From Acidimicrobiaceae bacterium (GTDB lineage Bacteria; Actinomycetota; Acidimicrobiia; Acidimicrobiales; Ilumatobacteraceae), in NCBI GenBank assembly GCA_024641005.1, contig JAHEDX010000005.1:28532-92531 (forward strand): DNA of 64,000 bases, given 5' to 3'. Shown here one piece after another: positions 52,056 to 63,236 of the stretch. The notes beneath the pieces were generated by a model. The model did no database searches. It saw nothing but the letters and a program-made list of their open reading frames with translations, and was not told the origin of the DNA. Both the position numbers and the translations under genes were made by a program. Numbering within the stretch: the stretch's first letter is position 1; each line of letters starts with the position of its first letter.

Positions 52056-53660
52056 ATGCCGATTCGGCCGCGTCCCCCTGCCGGCCGTCCGTTGTACCGG
52101 GCGGTCGCCGTGATGGTGCTGGGAGCGGCCGCGCTCGTCGCCTGCGGGACCGACCCCGGTGTCATCACCTTGTCGGCCTCACCGACGCCCATTCCCAGCA
52201 CCATCCCGCCGATCACCACGTCGACCGCGCCGGCGAGCACCGACCAGCCCGGAGACGAATCCCCCGCCGACGAAGCAAGCGCGGACGCCGCCCTGCCGAC
52301 GATCGTCGAGCCCGAACTCCGCGTCTCGATGTCATTGTCCGACGTCGTGAACATCGATGACAACAAGCCGCCGCGCGACCACGACGAGCTCGTCGCCGTG
52401 GCGTTCTCCGACATCCAACGTTGGTGGGGTGAGATCTATCCGACCATCTACGGCGAGCCCTACGAGCCGCTCGCGGGCGGCGTATACGCCGGATATCCCG
52501 AGCGCGCCACGCCGATCCCCGGCTGCGGCGAGCCCACGACCGACTACGCGGATCTCCAGCTGTTCGTCGCGTTCTACTGCGAGTTCGGCGATTTCATGGC
52601 GTACGACGACGGGGACGGGCGCGACAGCCTGCTCACACCGCTCGCCGACGCCTATGGGCCGGCCGTGATGGGCATCGTGTTGGCCCACGAGTACGGGCAC
52701 GCCATCCAGTCCCGGATCGGCGCCCTCGACAGGTTCCTGGCGACGATCGTCACCGAGCAACAGGCCGATTGTTTCGCCGGCGCCTGGACCGGACAGGCAT
52801 ATCGGGGCGAATCGCCCCTGATCCGGCTGGGCGACGCCGATGTGCGCGCCGGACTGCTCGCCATGCTCGAGGTTCGTGACCCCGTCGGTACCGACCAGTT
52901 CGTCGCGGGCGGCCACGGCTCGGCGTTCGACCGGGTCGGCGCCTTCCAGGAGGGCTTCATCGAGGGGCCGGCGCGCTGCGCCGAACTGCTCGACAATCCG
53001 CTCCCGTTGATGCCGAACCAGTTTCAACGCCAAGACGACTACTTCAGGGGCGGCAACGCTTCCTACGACTGCAGCGACGTCGCAGCGGCCGATTGCCGAC
53101 CGGCCCCCGATTTTCTGGCGGAAGATCTCAACGACTTCTGGACGACGGCACTCGGCCCCGGATTTGCTGCGGCGACACCGCGTGCCATCTCCGACAACTT
53201 CGACACGATCTCGTGCCAGAGCCGTGTCGATCTGGCAGCGGAGGTAGCCCTGTGCTCATCCGACCGGATCGTGATCTTCGACGAGCCTGCGGTTCGCGAT
53301 CTCTACGACCAGTTCGGGGACTTCAGCCTCGGCTACTTCTACGGCATCGCCTGGTCAGAACTCGCGCAAGAGTTCCTCGACAGTCCGCTCGTCGGTGAAC
53401 AACGAGCGCTCTTGAACGACTGCTTCACCGGAGCGTGGGTTCGCGACATCACTCCCGACGCGGCGGGGCAGACAGGGCGCACCGCCACGAACGTATCGGT
53501 GTCGCCAGGAGACCTCGACGAGGCGATCAGGATGGCCATCCTCGTGGGTGACCCCGGCAGCAACGTCGACGTCGTGGGTAGTCCGTTCGAGAAGATCGGC
53601 AGTTTTCGGGCGGGTGTACTCGGCGGCCTGGACGCCTGCCAGTCCCAGCTACCCGGCTGA
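52056..53660 (+). CDS. Neutral zinc metallopeptidase lipoprotein
   Basis: A 534-aa exported lipoprotein (lipobox ALVAC, Cys about 25) with a Thr/Pro-rich linker to about 75. The zinc motif is VLAHEYGHAIQSRIG (HExxH) with the third acidic ligand in EQQADCFAGAWTG, as in the YpfJ/neutral zinc metallopeptidase family. A long C-terminal region with further cysteines follows. TACACT precedes the start by 5-8 nt; GTG 52053 and TTG 52047 are alternative starts. The stop is followed by the 120-bp repeat region. Confidence 0.8.
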   Translation: MPIRPRPPAGRPLYRAVAVMVLGAAALVACGTDPGVITLSASPTPIPSTIPPITTSTAPASTDQPGDESPADEASADAALPTIVEPELRVSMSLSDVVNIDDNKPPRDHDELVAVAFSDIQRWWGEIYPTIYGEPYEPLAGGVYAGYPERATPIPGCGEPTTDYADLQLFVAFYCEFGDFMAYDDGDGRDSLLTPLADAYGPAVMGIVLAHEYGHAIQSRIGALDRFLATIVTEQQADCFAGAWTGQAYRGESPLIRLGDADVRAGLLAMLEVRDPVGTDQFVAGGHGSAFDRVGAFQEGFIEGPARCAELLDNPLPLMPNQFQRQDDYFRGGNASYDCSDVAAADCRPAPDFLAEDLNDFWTTALGPGFAAATPRAISDNFDTISCQSRVDLAAEVALCSSDRIVIFDEPAVRDLYDQFGDFSLGYFYGIAWSELAQEFLDSPLVGEQRALLNDCFTGAWVRDITPDAAGQTGRTATNVSVSPGDLDEAIRMAILVGDPGSNVDVVGSPFEKIGSFRAGVLGGLDACQSQLPG

Positions 53661-53685
53661 CCCAGCCCCGCCGGGCCACGACGAA

Positions 53686-53907
53686 CTCGTCGCCGGCGTG
53701 CCGGATGATCACACACCGTCAGACCACACGACAACAGCCACGCCAACCCGCTCGACGAACCGGCGTGCCGGATGATCACAAACCGTCAGACCACACGACA
53801 ACCCGCTCGTCGCCGGCGTGCCGGATGATCACACACCGTCAGACCACACGACAACAGCCACGCCAACCCGCTCGACGAACCGGCGTGCCGGATGATCACA
53901 AACCGTC
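53686..53907. repeat. 120-bp tandem duplication with a four-fold subunit
   Basis: Bases 53686-53787 recur identically at 53806-53907 (102 bp, 120-bp period). Each copy has two subunits starting CCGGCGTGCCGGATGATCACA, so the subunit occurs four times (53693, 53760, 53813, 53880; spacing 67/53/67). The last copy contains the final codons and stop of the L,D-transpeptidase gene (minus strand), and earlier copies repeat that gene end downstream. CCGG-CGTG-CCGG and TGATCA are palindromic. Confidence 0.9.
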
Positions 53908-55050
53908 GGACGGCACGACCGTGGTCGGTGCCGGCGTCGTGGTCGACGTAGTGGTCGTCGGGCTGGTGGTGGTAGTGGCAGGCGGCGGCTTGACCGTGGT
54001 CGTAGGCGCCACCGTGGTCGTCGTCGTGGTGGTCGACGTCGTGGTCGTCGCGTTGGGATCGGGGCGGTCGAACGACGGCAACGACTCGCGCTCGGTCACG
54101 TCTTCGGGCTCTTTGTCACCGTTCCAGACCAGGATTCGCTCGCCGACCTCGACGAGTGACTGGAAGTAGGCGGAGATGTGCAGCGGAAGGCGGACACACC
54201 CGTGAGATTGCGGACTGTTGGGCACCTCGTAGGCACCGTGCACTGCGATGCCGTAGTTGAAGTACACCGGATCGAACATGCCGCCGAGCGGACTGACGCG
54301 CTTGCCCTCGACCATGCGGGTGAACTTGAACACGCCTCCAGGCGTTTTCGACTCGGCGCACACCGCCTTGGTCACCGGCGGGTCGAGCGTCTGTCCGTAC
54401 TCGTCGGTGTCGTAGGTCGCTGTCTCGCAGTACTCCTTCGGCTGCCCGTTCTCGTCGAGCTGACCCGAGCTGATGTGGGAAACGAGTGCCGGAACGTCGG
54501 CGTGGAACACGATCAGTACCTGTTCGGGCAGGTACACCTCGGTGTGGTCGGCGAGCCCGGCGGTCGGTCGCCGCGGCCGGATGGTGATCGAATCCTGCAT
54601 GTGGTCCCACAACTCAGGGCTCACCTGACCGGTGGCCTGCTCGCGCGGGACGCCCATCACCAGTTTCTCGAATGCCCACACCGCTTGCTTGGTCATCAGA
54701 CCGTAGACGCCGTCGACCGGCCCCGGATCGAACGCCAGGTCGACCAGGCGCTGTTGCACACGAGCGACGTCGTCACCGACGACACCATCGCCGAGGGTCC
54801 GCTCGAGTGGCACCTTCGACGGGGCGACTTGGGTCTCTACCTGATCGCTGGCATGCACCGTCACGATCGGCTCGCTGGTCGCCGGTGCGCTGATCGAGGC
54901 GATCGAAGTGCTCGGAGCCCCGGTCGAGTCACCACCCCCACCACCACCGCTGATGACCCCTGCGACGACGACCGCCGCGAGCAACCCGCCGGCAGCGCCC
55001 ACGGGGAGCCATTTGGCGACATTGTTCTGAGGGCGGGGGCGGGAGTTCAC
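53896..55050 (-). CDS. L,D-transpeptidase with Thr-rich tail
   Basis: A 384-aa envelope enzyme: N-terminal TM/signal anchor (WLPVGAAGGLLAAVVVAGVISG), a peptidoglycan-binding domain (about 85-155; VARVQQRLVDLAFDPGPVDGVYGLMTKQAVWAFEKL), a YkuD domain (about 170-320) with the catalytic motif HGAYEVPNSPQSHGCVRLP, and a C-terminal Thr/Pro tail of about 50 residues (TTTTSTTTT, VAPTTTVKPPP). It makes 3-3 crosslinks in peptidoglycan. Start is GTG 55050; a small ATTGCGT/ACGCAAT repeat lies upstream. Confidence 0.87.
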   Translation of the reverse strand: MNSRPRPQNNVAKWLPVGAAGGLLAAVVVAGVISGGGGGGDSTGAPSTSIASISAPATSEPIVTVHASDQVETQVAPSKVPLERTLGDGVVGDDVARVQQRLVDLAFDPGPVDGVYGLMTKQAVWAFEKLVMGVPREQATGQVSPELWDHMQDSITIRPRRPTAGLADHTEVYLPEQVLIVFHADVPALVSHISSGQLDENGQPKEYCETATYDTDEYGQTLDPPVTKAVCAESKTPGGVFKFTRMVEGKRVSPLGGMFDPVYFNYGIAVHGAYEVPNSPQSHGCVRLPLHISAYFQSLVEVGERILVWNGDKEPEDVTERESLPSFDRPDPNATTTTSTTTTTTTVAPTTTVKPPPATTTTSPTTTTSTTTPAPTTVVPSDGL

Positions 55051-55186
55051 GGCTGGGTTCCGATATTGCGTCGTGGATCACGCAATCGTGGAACCACGCT
55101 ACCAATGGGAGACTCGCCACATTCCGCGGCCCTTCCCGAATTTTCGGCCAATTCGGGGCCAACAATCCGGCAACGACCGGAATTCG

Positions 55187-55945
55187 TCAACGAACCTTCT
55201 GGATACCTTTCAGGTCGCCGCGCAGCGACCACATCTCCTTGAGGATCGTCAGGATCACTCCAGGCGAGCTCAGTGACGACTCGCCGCGTGTACGCGGGAA
55301 ATAGTCGACGCCCATCTGCATGATCTCGTATCCGAGCCGTGTCGACCGGATCACCAGTTCGGCGTCGATGAACGACCCCTCGCTCTTCAGCTCGACATGC
55401 TCGAACACCCGGCTCCGGCAGAGCTTGAACGCAAAGTTGATGTCGCGGACCTTCACGCCGAACAACGCCTTGATCAATCCGTTGTAGACCCAGGTGTACA
55501 CGCCACGCAGCAGCCCCTCGCCGGTGCGGTCGAATCGATAGGCGCTGATGATGTCGACGTCGTATTCACGCAGCAACCGGACTGCACGGGGCAGTTCGGC
55601 CATGTCGAAGGGCAGATCGGCGTCGGTGTACAGCACCAGATCACCGGTCGCGGCCGCGAATCCGGTCTTCATCGACCCGCCGAGCTTGCGGTTGCGCTCG
55701 TGATGGATCACCCGGATGTGAGGGTCGGCCGCCGCCAGTTCGTCGGCGATCGCGCCGGTTCGATCGGTCGACTTGTCGTCGACGACGATCAACTCGTAAT
55801 CAGCGATGTCGCCCCGCCCGATCAGGTCGTCGCAGGCACGCGCGCCGAACGCGAGCGCGCGTTCGATGTAGGCCTCCTCGTTCCACATCGGGTAGAAGAC
55901 CGACAGCTTCTGGAAGGTCTCGGTCGGGGTTCGTGCATCCGCCAT
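55187..55945 (-). CDS. Family 2 glycosyltransferase
   Basis: A 252-aa soluble GT2 enzyme of the polyprenyl-phosphate hexose synthase type: KLSVFYPMWNEEAYIERAL, LIVVDDKSTDRTGAIADEL, DLVLYTDADLPFD (DxD), and an amphipathic region VYTWVYNGLIKALFGVKVRDINFAFKLCR. No C-terminal TM helices. It may transfer a sugar to a lipid carrier. The L,D-transpeptidase gene follows in the same direction after 136 bp. Confidence 0.85.
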   Translation of the reverse strand: MADARTPTETFQKLSVFYPMWNEEAYIERALAFGARACDDLIGRGDIADYELIVVDDKSTDRTGAIADELAAADPHIRVIHHERNRKLGGSMKTGFAAATGDLVLYTDADLPFDMAELPRAVRLLREYDVDIISAYRFDRTGEGLLRGVYTWVYNGLIKALFGVKVRDINFAFKLCRSRVFEHVELKSEGSFIDAELVIRSTRLGYEIMQMGVDYFPRTRGESSLSSPGVILTILKEMWSLRGDLKGIQKVR

Positions 55946-56003
55946 CGACGGCGAGGGTAGCCGCGGGGCACGTCCGAGCGGTGACGGCTCTAGAGTCGAC
56001 GCC

Positions 56004-57939
<1,936 letters not shown>

Positions 57940-58067
57940 CCGAGCTCGCGGCCCGATTCAGCGACGGCTGATCACGGTCGCGACCCCGAACACCTCGATG
58001 GTCTCGGCCGCGGCCGCCGTGCGCTCGTCCGGCATGGCGGCGCCGGTGCCGCGTCGATCATCAAAGT

Positions 58068-59141
58068 TCACAGCAGCTTCCTCAGAATCCCTGCGAGCAG
58101 GTCGACGCGGCCGGGCATGGTGTCGACGACGACGTGTTCGTGATCGGCGTGCGCGCCTGCGCCCACAGCGCCGAGGCCATCGAGCGTCGGGACCCCCAAC
58201 GCGGCGGTGAAGTTGCCATCGCTCCCGCCGCCGACTGCGACACCGGCGATTCCCGGCATGGCCTCCTGGGCGAGCGGGAACAGCGTCGCCGAGGCCGACT
58301 CGGGCATCGGGGGCCTACCGATCGACCCGGCCACCTCGATCGACGCCTCGCCGTCGACCGGCGTGAGCGACGACATCAGTGACTCGATCCGGGTCTTCTC
58401 GCCGGCGTTCGTGACGCGCACATCGACCTTGATCCGTGTTTCGGCCGGCACGACATTGTCGGCCGTGCCCGATCGGGCCATGGTGGGGGTGACGGTCGTG
58501 CCAGCCGACACATCGGCGAACTCGGCGATCTGCAGAACCTGACGTGATGCTTCGATCAGTGAGTTGACACCCTTTTCGGGTTCGAGCCCAGCGTGTGATG
58601 CCCGACCCCGCACCACGACCTCGAACGTGCCCGTTCCCTTGCGGCCGGTCTTGACGGCGCCACCATCGGCGCTCGGTTCGAGTACGAGCACATTGCCGCA
58701 GGCCTGTGCACGTTCCTCGAGCAGCGCTCGCGACGAGCCCGAACCGACCTCCTCGTCGGCGGTGAACAACATCTCGACCCCGGACGCATCGTCGAGCGCA
58801 GCGACGGCGTGCACCGCCTGCACGATGCCGGCCTTCATGTCGAAGACGCCTGGTCCGGTCGCCATGCCGTCAGCGACCGCGAACGGTCGCTCGGCCAGCG
58901 TGCCGAGCGGGAAGACGGTGTCGTGATGCCCGAGGATCAGGACGCGGGGTGTTCCGCCACCGGACCAGTGGACGTGTGGGCCGGCGGGCCCGGCGACGAG
59001 CGTGGCGGCTGTCCCCGTGCGTTCGGAGATCAGTGACACCAGGTTGACAGCCGACCGTGTGAGTGCCTCGACATCGAGCGAGGGCGATTCCACCTCGACC
59101 AGCCGCCGGAGGTCGGACACGAGGATCTCGAGGTCTGCCAC
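58068..59141 (-). CDS. M20-family metallopeptidase
   Basis: A 357-aa zinc hydrolase of the ArgE/DapE/CPG2 class. Metal ligands appear in VLILGHHDTVFPLGT (His, Asp), GPGVFDMKAGIVQAV (bridging Asp), LFTADEEVGSGSSR (catalytic Glu pair). The dimerisation lid spans about 165-265. It most resembles glutamate carboxypeptidase-type enzymes. TACGGT 6 nt upstream of GTG 59141 suggests leaderless expression. A 162-bp gap (59142-59303) separates it from the next, divergent gene; I see nothing else there. Confidence 0.87.
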   Translation of the reverse strand: MADLEILVSDLRRLVEVESPSLDVEALTRSAVNLVSLISERTGTAATLVAGPAGPHVHWSGGGTPRVLILGHHDTVFPLGTLAERPFAVADGMATGPGVFDMKAGIVQAVHAVAALDDASGVEMLFTADEEVGSGSSRALLEERAQACGNVLVLEPSADGGAVKTGRKGTGTFEVVVRGRASHAGLEPEKGVNSLIEASRQVLQIAEFADVSAGTTVTPTMARSGTADNVVPAETRIKVDVRVTNAGEKTRIESLMSSLTPVDGEASIEVAGSIGRPPMPESASATLFPLAQEAMPGIAGVAVGGGSDGNFTAALGVPTLDGLGAVGAGAHADHEHVVVDTMPGRVDLLAGILRKLL

Positions 59142-59303
59142 GGCGACACCGTACCGGTCACACGACCCGCCGATCGGACTGCAGGAGGTCGCGGACGGGC
59201 GACCGGCGGACGGACAACCCTGTATGGGCCGGTCTACCGTTTGTGCCGGGTGCCCTAGCGCGCGAACTTTTCGTCACAAGGGTCGGGCTGCAACCATGGC
59301 CTA

Positions 59304-61592
59304 GTGCGACAGTCGAGAACTCTCCCCCTGCTCGTCATCGCCGCTCTGACGATCGCTGCTTGCGCGAGCGACGACACGGCCGGCGCCCGACCGGAGGCCA
59401 CCGATCCTCCCGGCACCGCATCGTCGGTTGCCGAGCCCACCGATGATGCGCCCCCCTCGCCAACGACACAGACACAGCCGTCGGAAGCATTCGAACCGGC
59501 GACGTTCGCGGTGTCGCCGGGCACCGAGCAGGTGACGATCACGGGCGCCGAGCCCGGCGATGACCTGCTGCTCGTCGGTCAGGACGGAGACGTGATCACC
59601 GCCGGCGTGGCCGACGAAAACGGAGCCCTCGTGTTCCGTCGAGTCGAGGCGGGCACGATCGCAGTGGTCAGGAACGCCGGCTCGGTGAGTGACCCGGTCA
59701 CCGTGATGAGCCGCGACGATGTCCCTGCGCAGTCGTTGTACGCCGAGCAGCGCCTCCCGACCGAGGGGCTCGGGTACATCGCCACCCGGGATGGCACGAC
59801 GCTGTCGGCGAGCGTGTGGCTCCCCGGTCCTGTCGAGGATGGGCCGTACCCCACCGTCGTCGAGTACTCGGGGTACTCGCCCAGCAATCCCGATTCGCAG
59901 GGCTTCCCCGACATCTTCACCAATCTCGGATACGCGTACGTCGGCGTCAACATCCGCGGTACGGGTTGCAGCGGCGGTTCGTTCCGGTACTTCGAGTACA
60001 CGCAGAGTCTCGATGGTTACGACGCGATCGAAACCGTCGCGGCCCAGCCGTGGGTGCAGAACCACCGCGTCGGGATGGTAGGGGTGTCGTACCCGGGTAT
60101 CAGCCAGCTGTTCGTCGCCCAGACCCAGCCACCGAGCTTGGCCGCAATCACACCGTTCAGCGTGCTCGACGACAGTGCGATCGCCACGCTCTATCCGGGT
60201 GGCATCCTCAACACCGGGTTCGCGGTGGCGTGGACCGAGGAACGCATGAGCGAAGCCCGTCCGGCAGGCCAACAATGGGCTGCCGATCAGATCGCTGCCG
60301 GTGACGAACAGTGTGACGCCAACCAAGGGCTTCGCCTCCAGAACCCTGACCTGCTCGCCGAGATCACCGCCAATCAGTTCTGGACCGACGACGTGGCAGG
60401 CGAGATCGCGCCCCGCCTGTTCGTCGATCGGATCACGGTGCCCACATTCGTCGCCGGCGCCTGGCAGGACGAGCAGACCGGCGGGCACTTCCCGACGATG
60501 CTCGACCGGTTCACGAACACGGATCATCTGTACGCAACGCTGATGAACGGCCTCCACACCGAGTCGATCGGACCGGCGGTACTCCCCCGTCTGGTCGAGT
60601 TCCTCGATCTGTATGTCGGTGAACGCACCCCGTCGTTGGCGGTGGCACGCTCGATTGCTCCGCTGCTCGGCTCATCGATCTTCGGAACGGCCGACGTGGC
60701 TCTGCCGACAGATGACCGATTCGCAGGGATGACCTACGAACAGGCGCTCGCAGCGTTCGAGAGCGAGCCACCGATCAGGGTGCTGTTCGAGGAAGGGGCG
60801 GCCGACGGATTCCCTGCACGCTCCCCGATGCCGCGTTTCGAAGCAGACTTCGCTTCGTGGCCGGTACCGGACGCGGTCGCAACCGCGTGGTACCTGACGG
60901 GAGACGGCGCACTGGCCGAGGCTCCGGTCGACGACTCGACCACCACCAGCTATCTGGCGCTCCCCGACGCGATCCCACCAACCTGGTACGAGGGTTCGTC
61001 GTCAGGCATCTGGTCGGTCGACGTCACCTATGACTGGCAGGAAGGCGGGGCCGGCACGTTCGCTGCGTGGGCGACGGCGCCGCTCGTGAACGAGACGGTA
61101 GTGGTCGGATCCGGGTCGGTCGATCTGTATCTCCAATCCAATCTCGGCGACACCGATCTCGAGGTGACGATCACCGAGATCCGGCCCGACGGTCAGGAGA
61201 TGTATGTCCAGAGTGGCTGGCTGCGGGCGTCGCACCGGGCCCTCGACGAGGGGGCGTCCACCGAGCTGCGACCGGTCCACACCCATCGCGAGGAGGACGC
61301 CGCGCCGCTGCCCGACGGCGATTTCGAACTCGTGCGGGTGGAGATCTTCCCGTTCGCGCATGTGTTCCGGGCCGGGTCGCGGATCCGGCTCAGCGTCGAT
61401 GCTCCAGGTGGCAATCGCCCGGTCTGGGAGTTCGACACGATCGCCGGCGGTGAGCAGGTGACCATCGCCGCGGACCCGGTGATGGCATCGCGGATCGTGC
61501 TGCCCGTGGTGCCCGGTATCGACGCCCCCGACGCGTACCCCGAATGCGGTGCGCTTCGAGGCCAACCCTGCCGCGCCTACACCGGCCCCTGA
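59304..61592 (+). CDS. CocE/NonD-type alpha/beta hydrolase lipoprotein
   Basis: A 762-aa exported hydrolase. Lipobox LTIAAC (Cys 20), a Thr/Pro linker and a small beta domain (to about 130) precede the alpha/beta-hydrolase core: VGVNIRGTGCSGGSFRYF, nucleophile Ser in VGMVGVSYPGISQLF, then the C-terminal galactose-binding-like X-Pro dipeptidyl-peptidase domain (about 550-740). Substrate could be a peptide or ester. It is followed by a perfect palindrome at 61609. Confidence 0.85.
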   Translation: MRQSRTLPLLVIAALTIAACASDDTAGARPEATDPPGTASSVAEPTDDAPPSPTTQTQPSEAFEPATFAVSPGTEQVTITGAEPGDDLLLVGQDGDVITAGVADENGALVFRRVEAGTIAVVRNAGSVSDPVTVMSRDDVPAQSLYAEQRLPTEGLGYIATRDGTTLSASVWLPGPVEDGPYPTVVEYSGYSPSNPDSQGFPDIFTNLGYAYVGVNIRGTGCSGGSFRYFEYTQSLDGYDAIETVAAQPWVQNHRVGMVGVSYPGISQLFVAQTQPPSLAAITPFSVLDDSAIATLYPGGILNTGFAVAWTEERMSEARPAGQQWAADQIAAGDEQCDANQGLRLQNPDLLAEITANQFWTDDVAGEIAPRLFVDRITVPTFVAGAWQDEQTGGHFPTMLDRFTNTDHLYATLMNGLHTESIGPAVLPRLVEFLDLYVGERTPSLAVARSIAPLLGSSIFGTADVALPTDDRFAGMTYEQALAAFESEPPIRVLFEEGAADGFPARSPMPRFEADFASWPVPDAVATAWYLTGDGALAEAPVDDSTTTSYLALPDAIPPTWYEGSSSGIWSVDVTYDWQEGGAGTFAAWATAPLVNETVVVGSGSVDLYLQSNLGDTDLEVTITEIRPDGQEMYVQSGWLRASHRALDEGASTELRPVHTHREEDAAPLPDGDFELVRVEIFPFAHVFRAGSRIRLSVDAPGGNRPVWEFDTIAGGEQVTIAADPVMASRIVLPVVPGIDAPDAYPECGALRGQPCRAYTGP

Positions 61593-61608
61593 GCCCCGCG
61601 CCACCACT

Positions 61609-61639
61609 GTTCGGTTTGGTGCCTGGCACCAAACCGAAC
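61609..61639. repeat. Perfect 31-bp palindrome
   Basis: GTTCGGTTTGGTGCC, central T, GGCACCAAACCGAAC: perfect 15-bp arms. It lies 16 bp after the hydrolase stop and 20 bp before the regulator start. The GGTGCC-T-GGCACC core also appears, slightly altered, in the palindrome at 17202. Possible terminator or dispersed repeat. Confidence 0.85.
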
Positions 61640-61659
61640 GATGTGGTCGACTTGCCACG

Positions 61660-62481
61660 ATGGATCATCGAGCCGAGCTCGGGGAGTTCTTGCGTGCCCG
61701 TCGCGACGCGGTCGCGCCCGAACAGGTGGGGTTGCCGCGTGGTGGTTCGCGACGCCGTACGCCCGGGCTGCGACGCGAGGAGGTCGCGATGCTCGCCGGC
61801 GTGTCGATCACTTGGTACACGTGGCTCGAACAAGGGCGCCGGATCAACGCCTCGCCAGATGTTCTGAGCGCGATCGGTCGGGCCCTGCGGCTCGACGAGG
61901 CGGGTATCGACCATCTGCTCGGGTTGGCCCAACCGTCGTCGAATTCGATCGAGGCACCGCGAGAGGCTCCGAGCGCGCTCGTGAGATTGATCGAGTCGAT
62001 GGAGCCGGCACCCGCCTACGTACTCAGCCCGACTTGGGATTTCCTGGCATGGAACGCCGCACAAGCGCGCTTGTATCCGCGCGTTGCGACGCTCGCCGGT
62101 ATCGAACGCAACCTGCTGTGGGTGCTCTTCGCCGATCCGTTCACACGTGAGTTGATCGTCGATTGGGACATCCACGCCCGGCAGGCTCTCGCCGAGTTCC
62201 GGGCCGGCACGACCTCGTTTCGCGCTGATCAAAGCTTCGTCGAACTGGTGGGTGAACTCTCGAACGTGAGCGATGAGTTCGCGGCGTGGTGGCCCGAGCA
62301 TGACGTGTCACAGTTCGAGACCCGCATCCGCCGCTTCCGCCACCCAACTGCGGGTTTGCTGACGTTCGAGTACCAGCAACTCGCCCCCGTCGAGTGGCCC
62401 GGTCTGCGGGTGGCCTGTCAGCTCCCCGTCCCCGGCGACGACAGCGCCGAGCGATTGGCCGTCCGCCACTACCTCGTATGA
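61660..62481 (+). CDS. XRE-family regulator with MmyB-like domain
   Basis: A 273-aa regulator: N-terminal helix-turn-helix (LRRTPGLRREEVAMLAGVSITWYTWLEQGRRINASPDVLSAIGRAL, about 30-85) followed by an MmyB-like ligand-binding domain (about 100-270; YVLSPTWDFLAWNAAQARLYP, NLLWVLFADPFTRELIVDW). This class is very common in actinobacteria and often regulates a neighbouring oxidoreductase; no such neighbour is here. The start codon is 20 bp beyond the palindrome. Confidence 0.87.
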   Translation: MDHRAELGEFLRARRDAVAPEQVGLPRGGSRRRTPGLRREEVAMLAGVSITWYTWLEQGRRINASPDVLSAIGRALRLDEAGIDHLLGLAQPSSNSIEAPREAPSALVRLIESMEPAPAYVLSPTWDFLAWNAAQARLYPRVATLAGIERNLLWVLFADPFTRELIVDWDIHARQALAEFRAGTTSFRADQSFVELVGELSNVSDEFAAWWPEHDVSQFETRIRRFRHPTAGLLTFEYQQLAPVEWPGLRVACQLPVPGDDSAERLAVRHYLV

Positions 62482-62627
62482 CGCGACACTGGCGTGCGAC
62501 AGGGTGACCCGTCCGGCGGATCCCTGAGATGCGCTATCAGTGGACAAGCGACGGACTATCCTGCTGCAGCTTGGTCCGTTGCCGGGCCAGAACACATGCA
62601 GCGCCCAACCGTCTAACTTTGGGAAAT

Positions 62628-63008
62628 ATGGGTATCGCCACATTCCTGAAGTCCGTCATAAACGTGACCGACCTCGACGACGGTCTACGGTTCTGGTCAG
62701 AGGTGAGCGGTCTCGATCCGGGCTACGTCGACCCCGCTGGCCGATTCGCGGGCCTCGGTCAGCATCAGGTGGAAGGAGCGCCGTCCAGCGTGATCCTGCT
62801 CCAACTCGTCAGCGACGTCGAGCCGAACGGCGGCACCCATCTCGACTTCACCGCCCCCGACATCGAAGTGGCGATCGACGAAATCATCGCCATAGGAGGC
62901 GAATGCGTGCGGTCGCTCGGCAGCTACCCCGAGGATCAACCGCTGCTGGAGTGGGCAGTGATGAGCGATCCGTGGGGGAATCACTTCTGCCTTGTCCGGG
63001 ACGTGTAA
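62628..63008 (+). CDS. VOC (glyoxalase/dioxygenase-fold) protein
   Basis: A 126-aa protein with the two beta-alpha-beta units of the VOC fold: KSVINVTDLDDGLRFWSEVSGLDPGYV and GTHLDFTAPDIEVAIDEIIAIGGECV, ending EWAVMSDPWGNHFCLVRDV. The usual metal ligands (first His/Gln, Glu near the end) are only partly evident, so an active enzyme is uncertain. GGGAAAT precedes the ATG. It sits in a small accessory-looking segment with a toxin-antitoxin pair. Confidence 0.82.
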   Translation: MGIATFLKSVINVTDLDDGLRFWSEVSGLDPGYVDPAGRFAGLGQHQVEGAPSSVILLQLVSDVEPNGGTHLDFTAPDIEVAIDEIIAIGGECVRSLGSYPEDQPLLEWAVMSDPWGNHFCLVRDV

Positions 63009-63200
63009 GACCGACCGTCTCCTCAGGCGTACTTACGCGATGCTGGCTTACACCGCGCTGCTGTTTCGTGTCCCCTATCCGGCGTTCTGGGGCACCCTGC
63101 CGAACCTTCTCGCTGCGCGTTATGGAACGCTCCGCCGCTCGCGTAGGTGCCGATCTCGCGCAGTGATTCCGGGAGTTCGCGGCGGATGTTCTGAGCGATG

Positions 63201-63229
63201 TTGACAACAGTTGATAGCAAGAGCAGACT
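63201..63229 (+). promoter_or_regulatory. Promoter of the ParD-ParE-like operon
   Basis: TTGACA (63201-63206), a 17-bp spacer and CAGACT (63224-63229), then 7 nt to the GTG at 63237. This is the best -35 in the window and the CAGACT seen before several other genes. The preceding 63009-63200 holds no supported gene. Confidence 0.6.
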
Positions 63230-63236
63230 GGAGTCC

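Noticed and set aside
53705-54169. ORF with repeated GVPDDHKPSDHTTT
   Set aside because: Product of the DNA tandem repeat and the antisense of the Thr-rich tail, not a protein gene.
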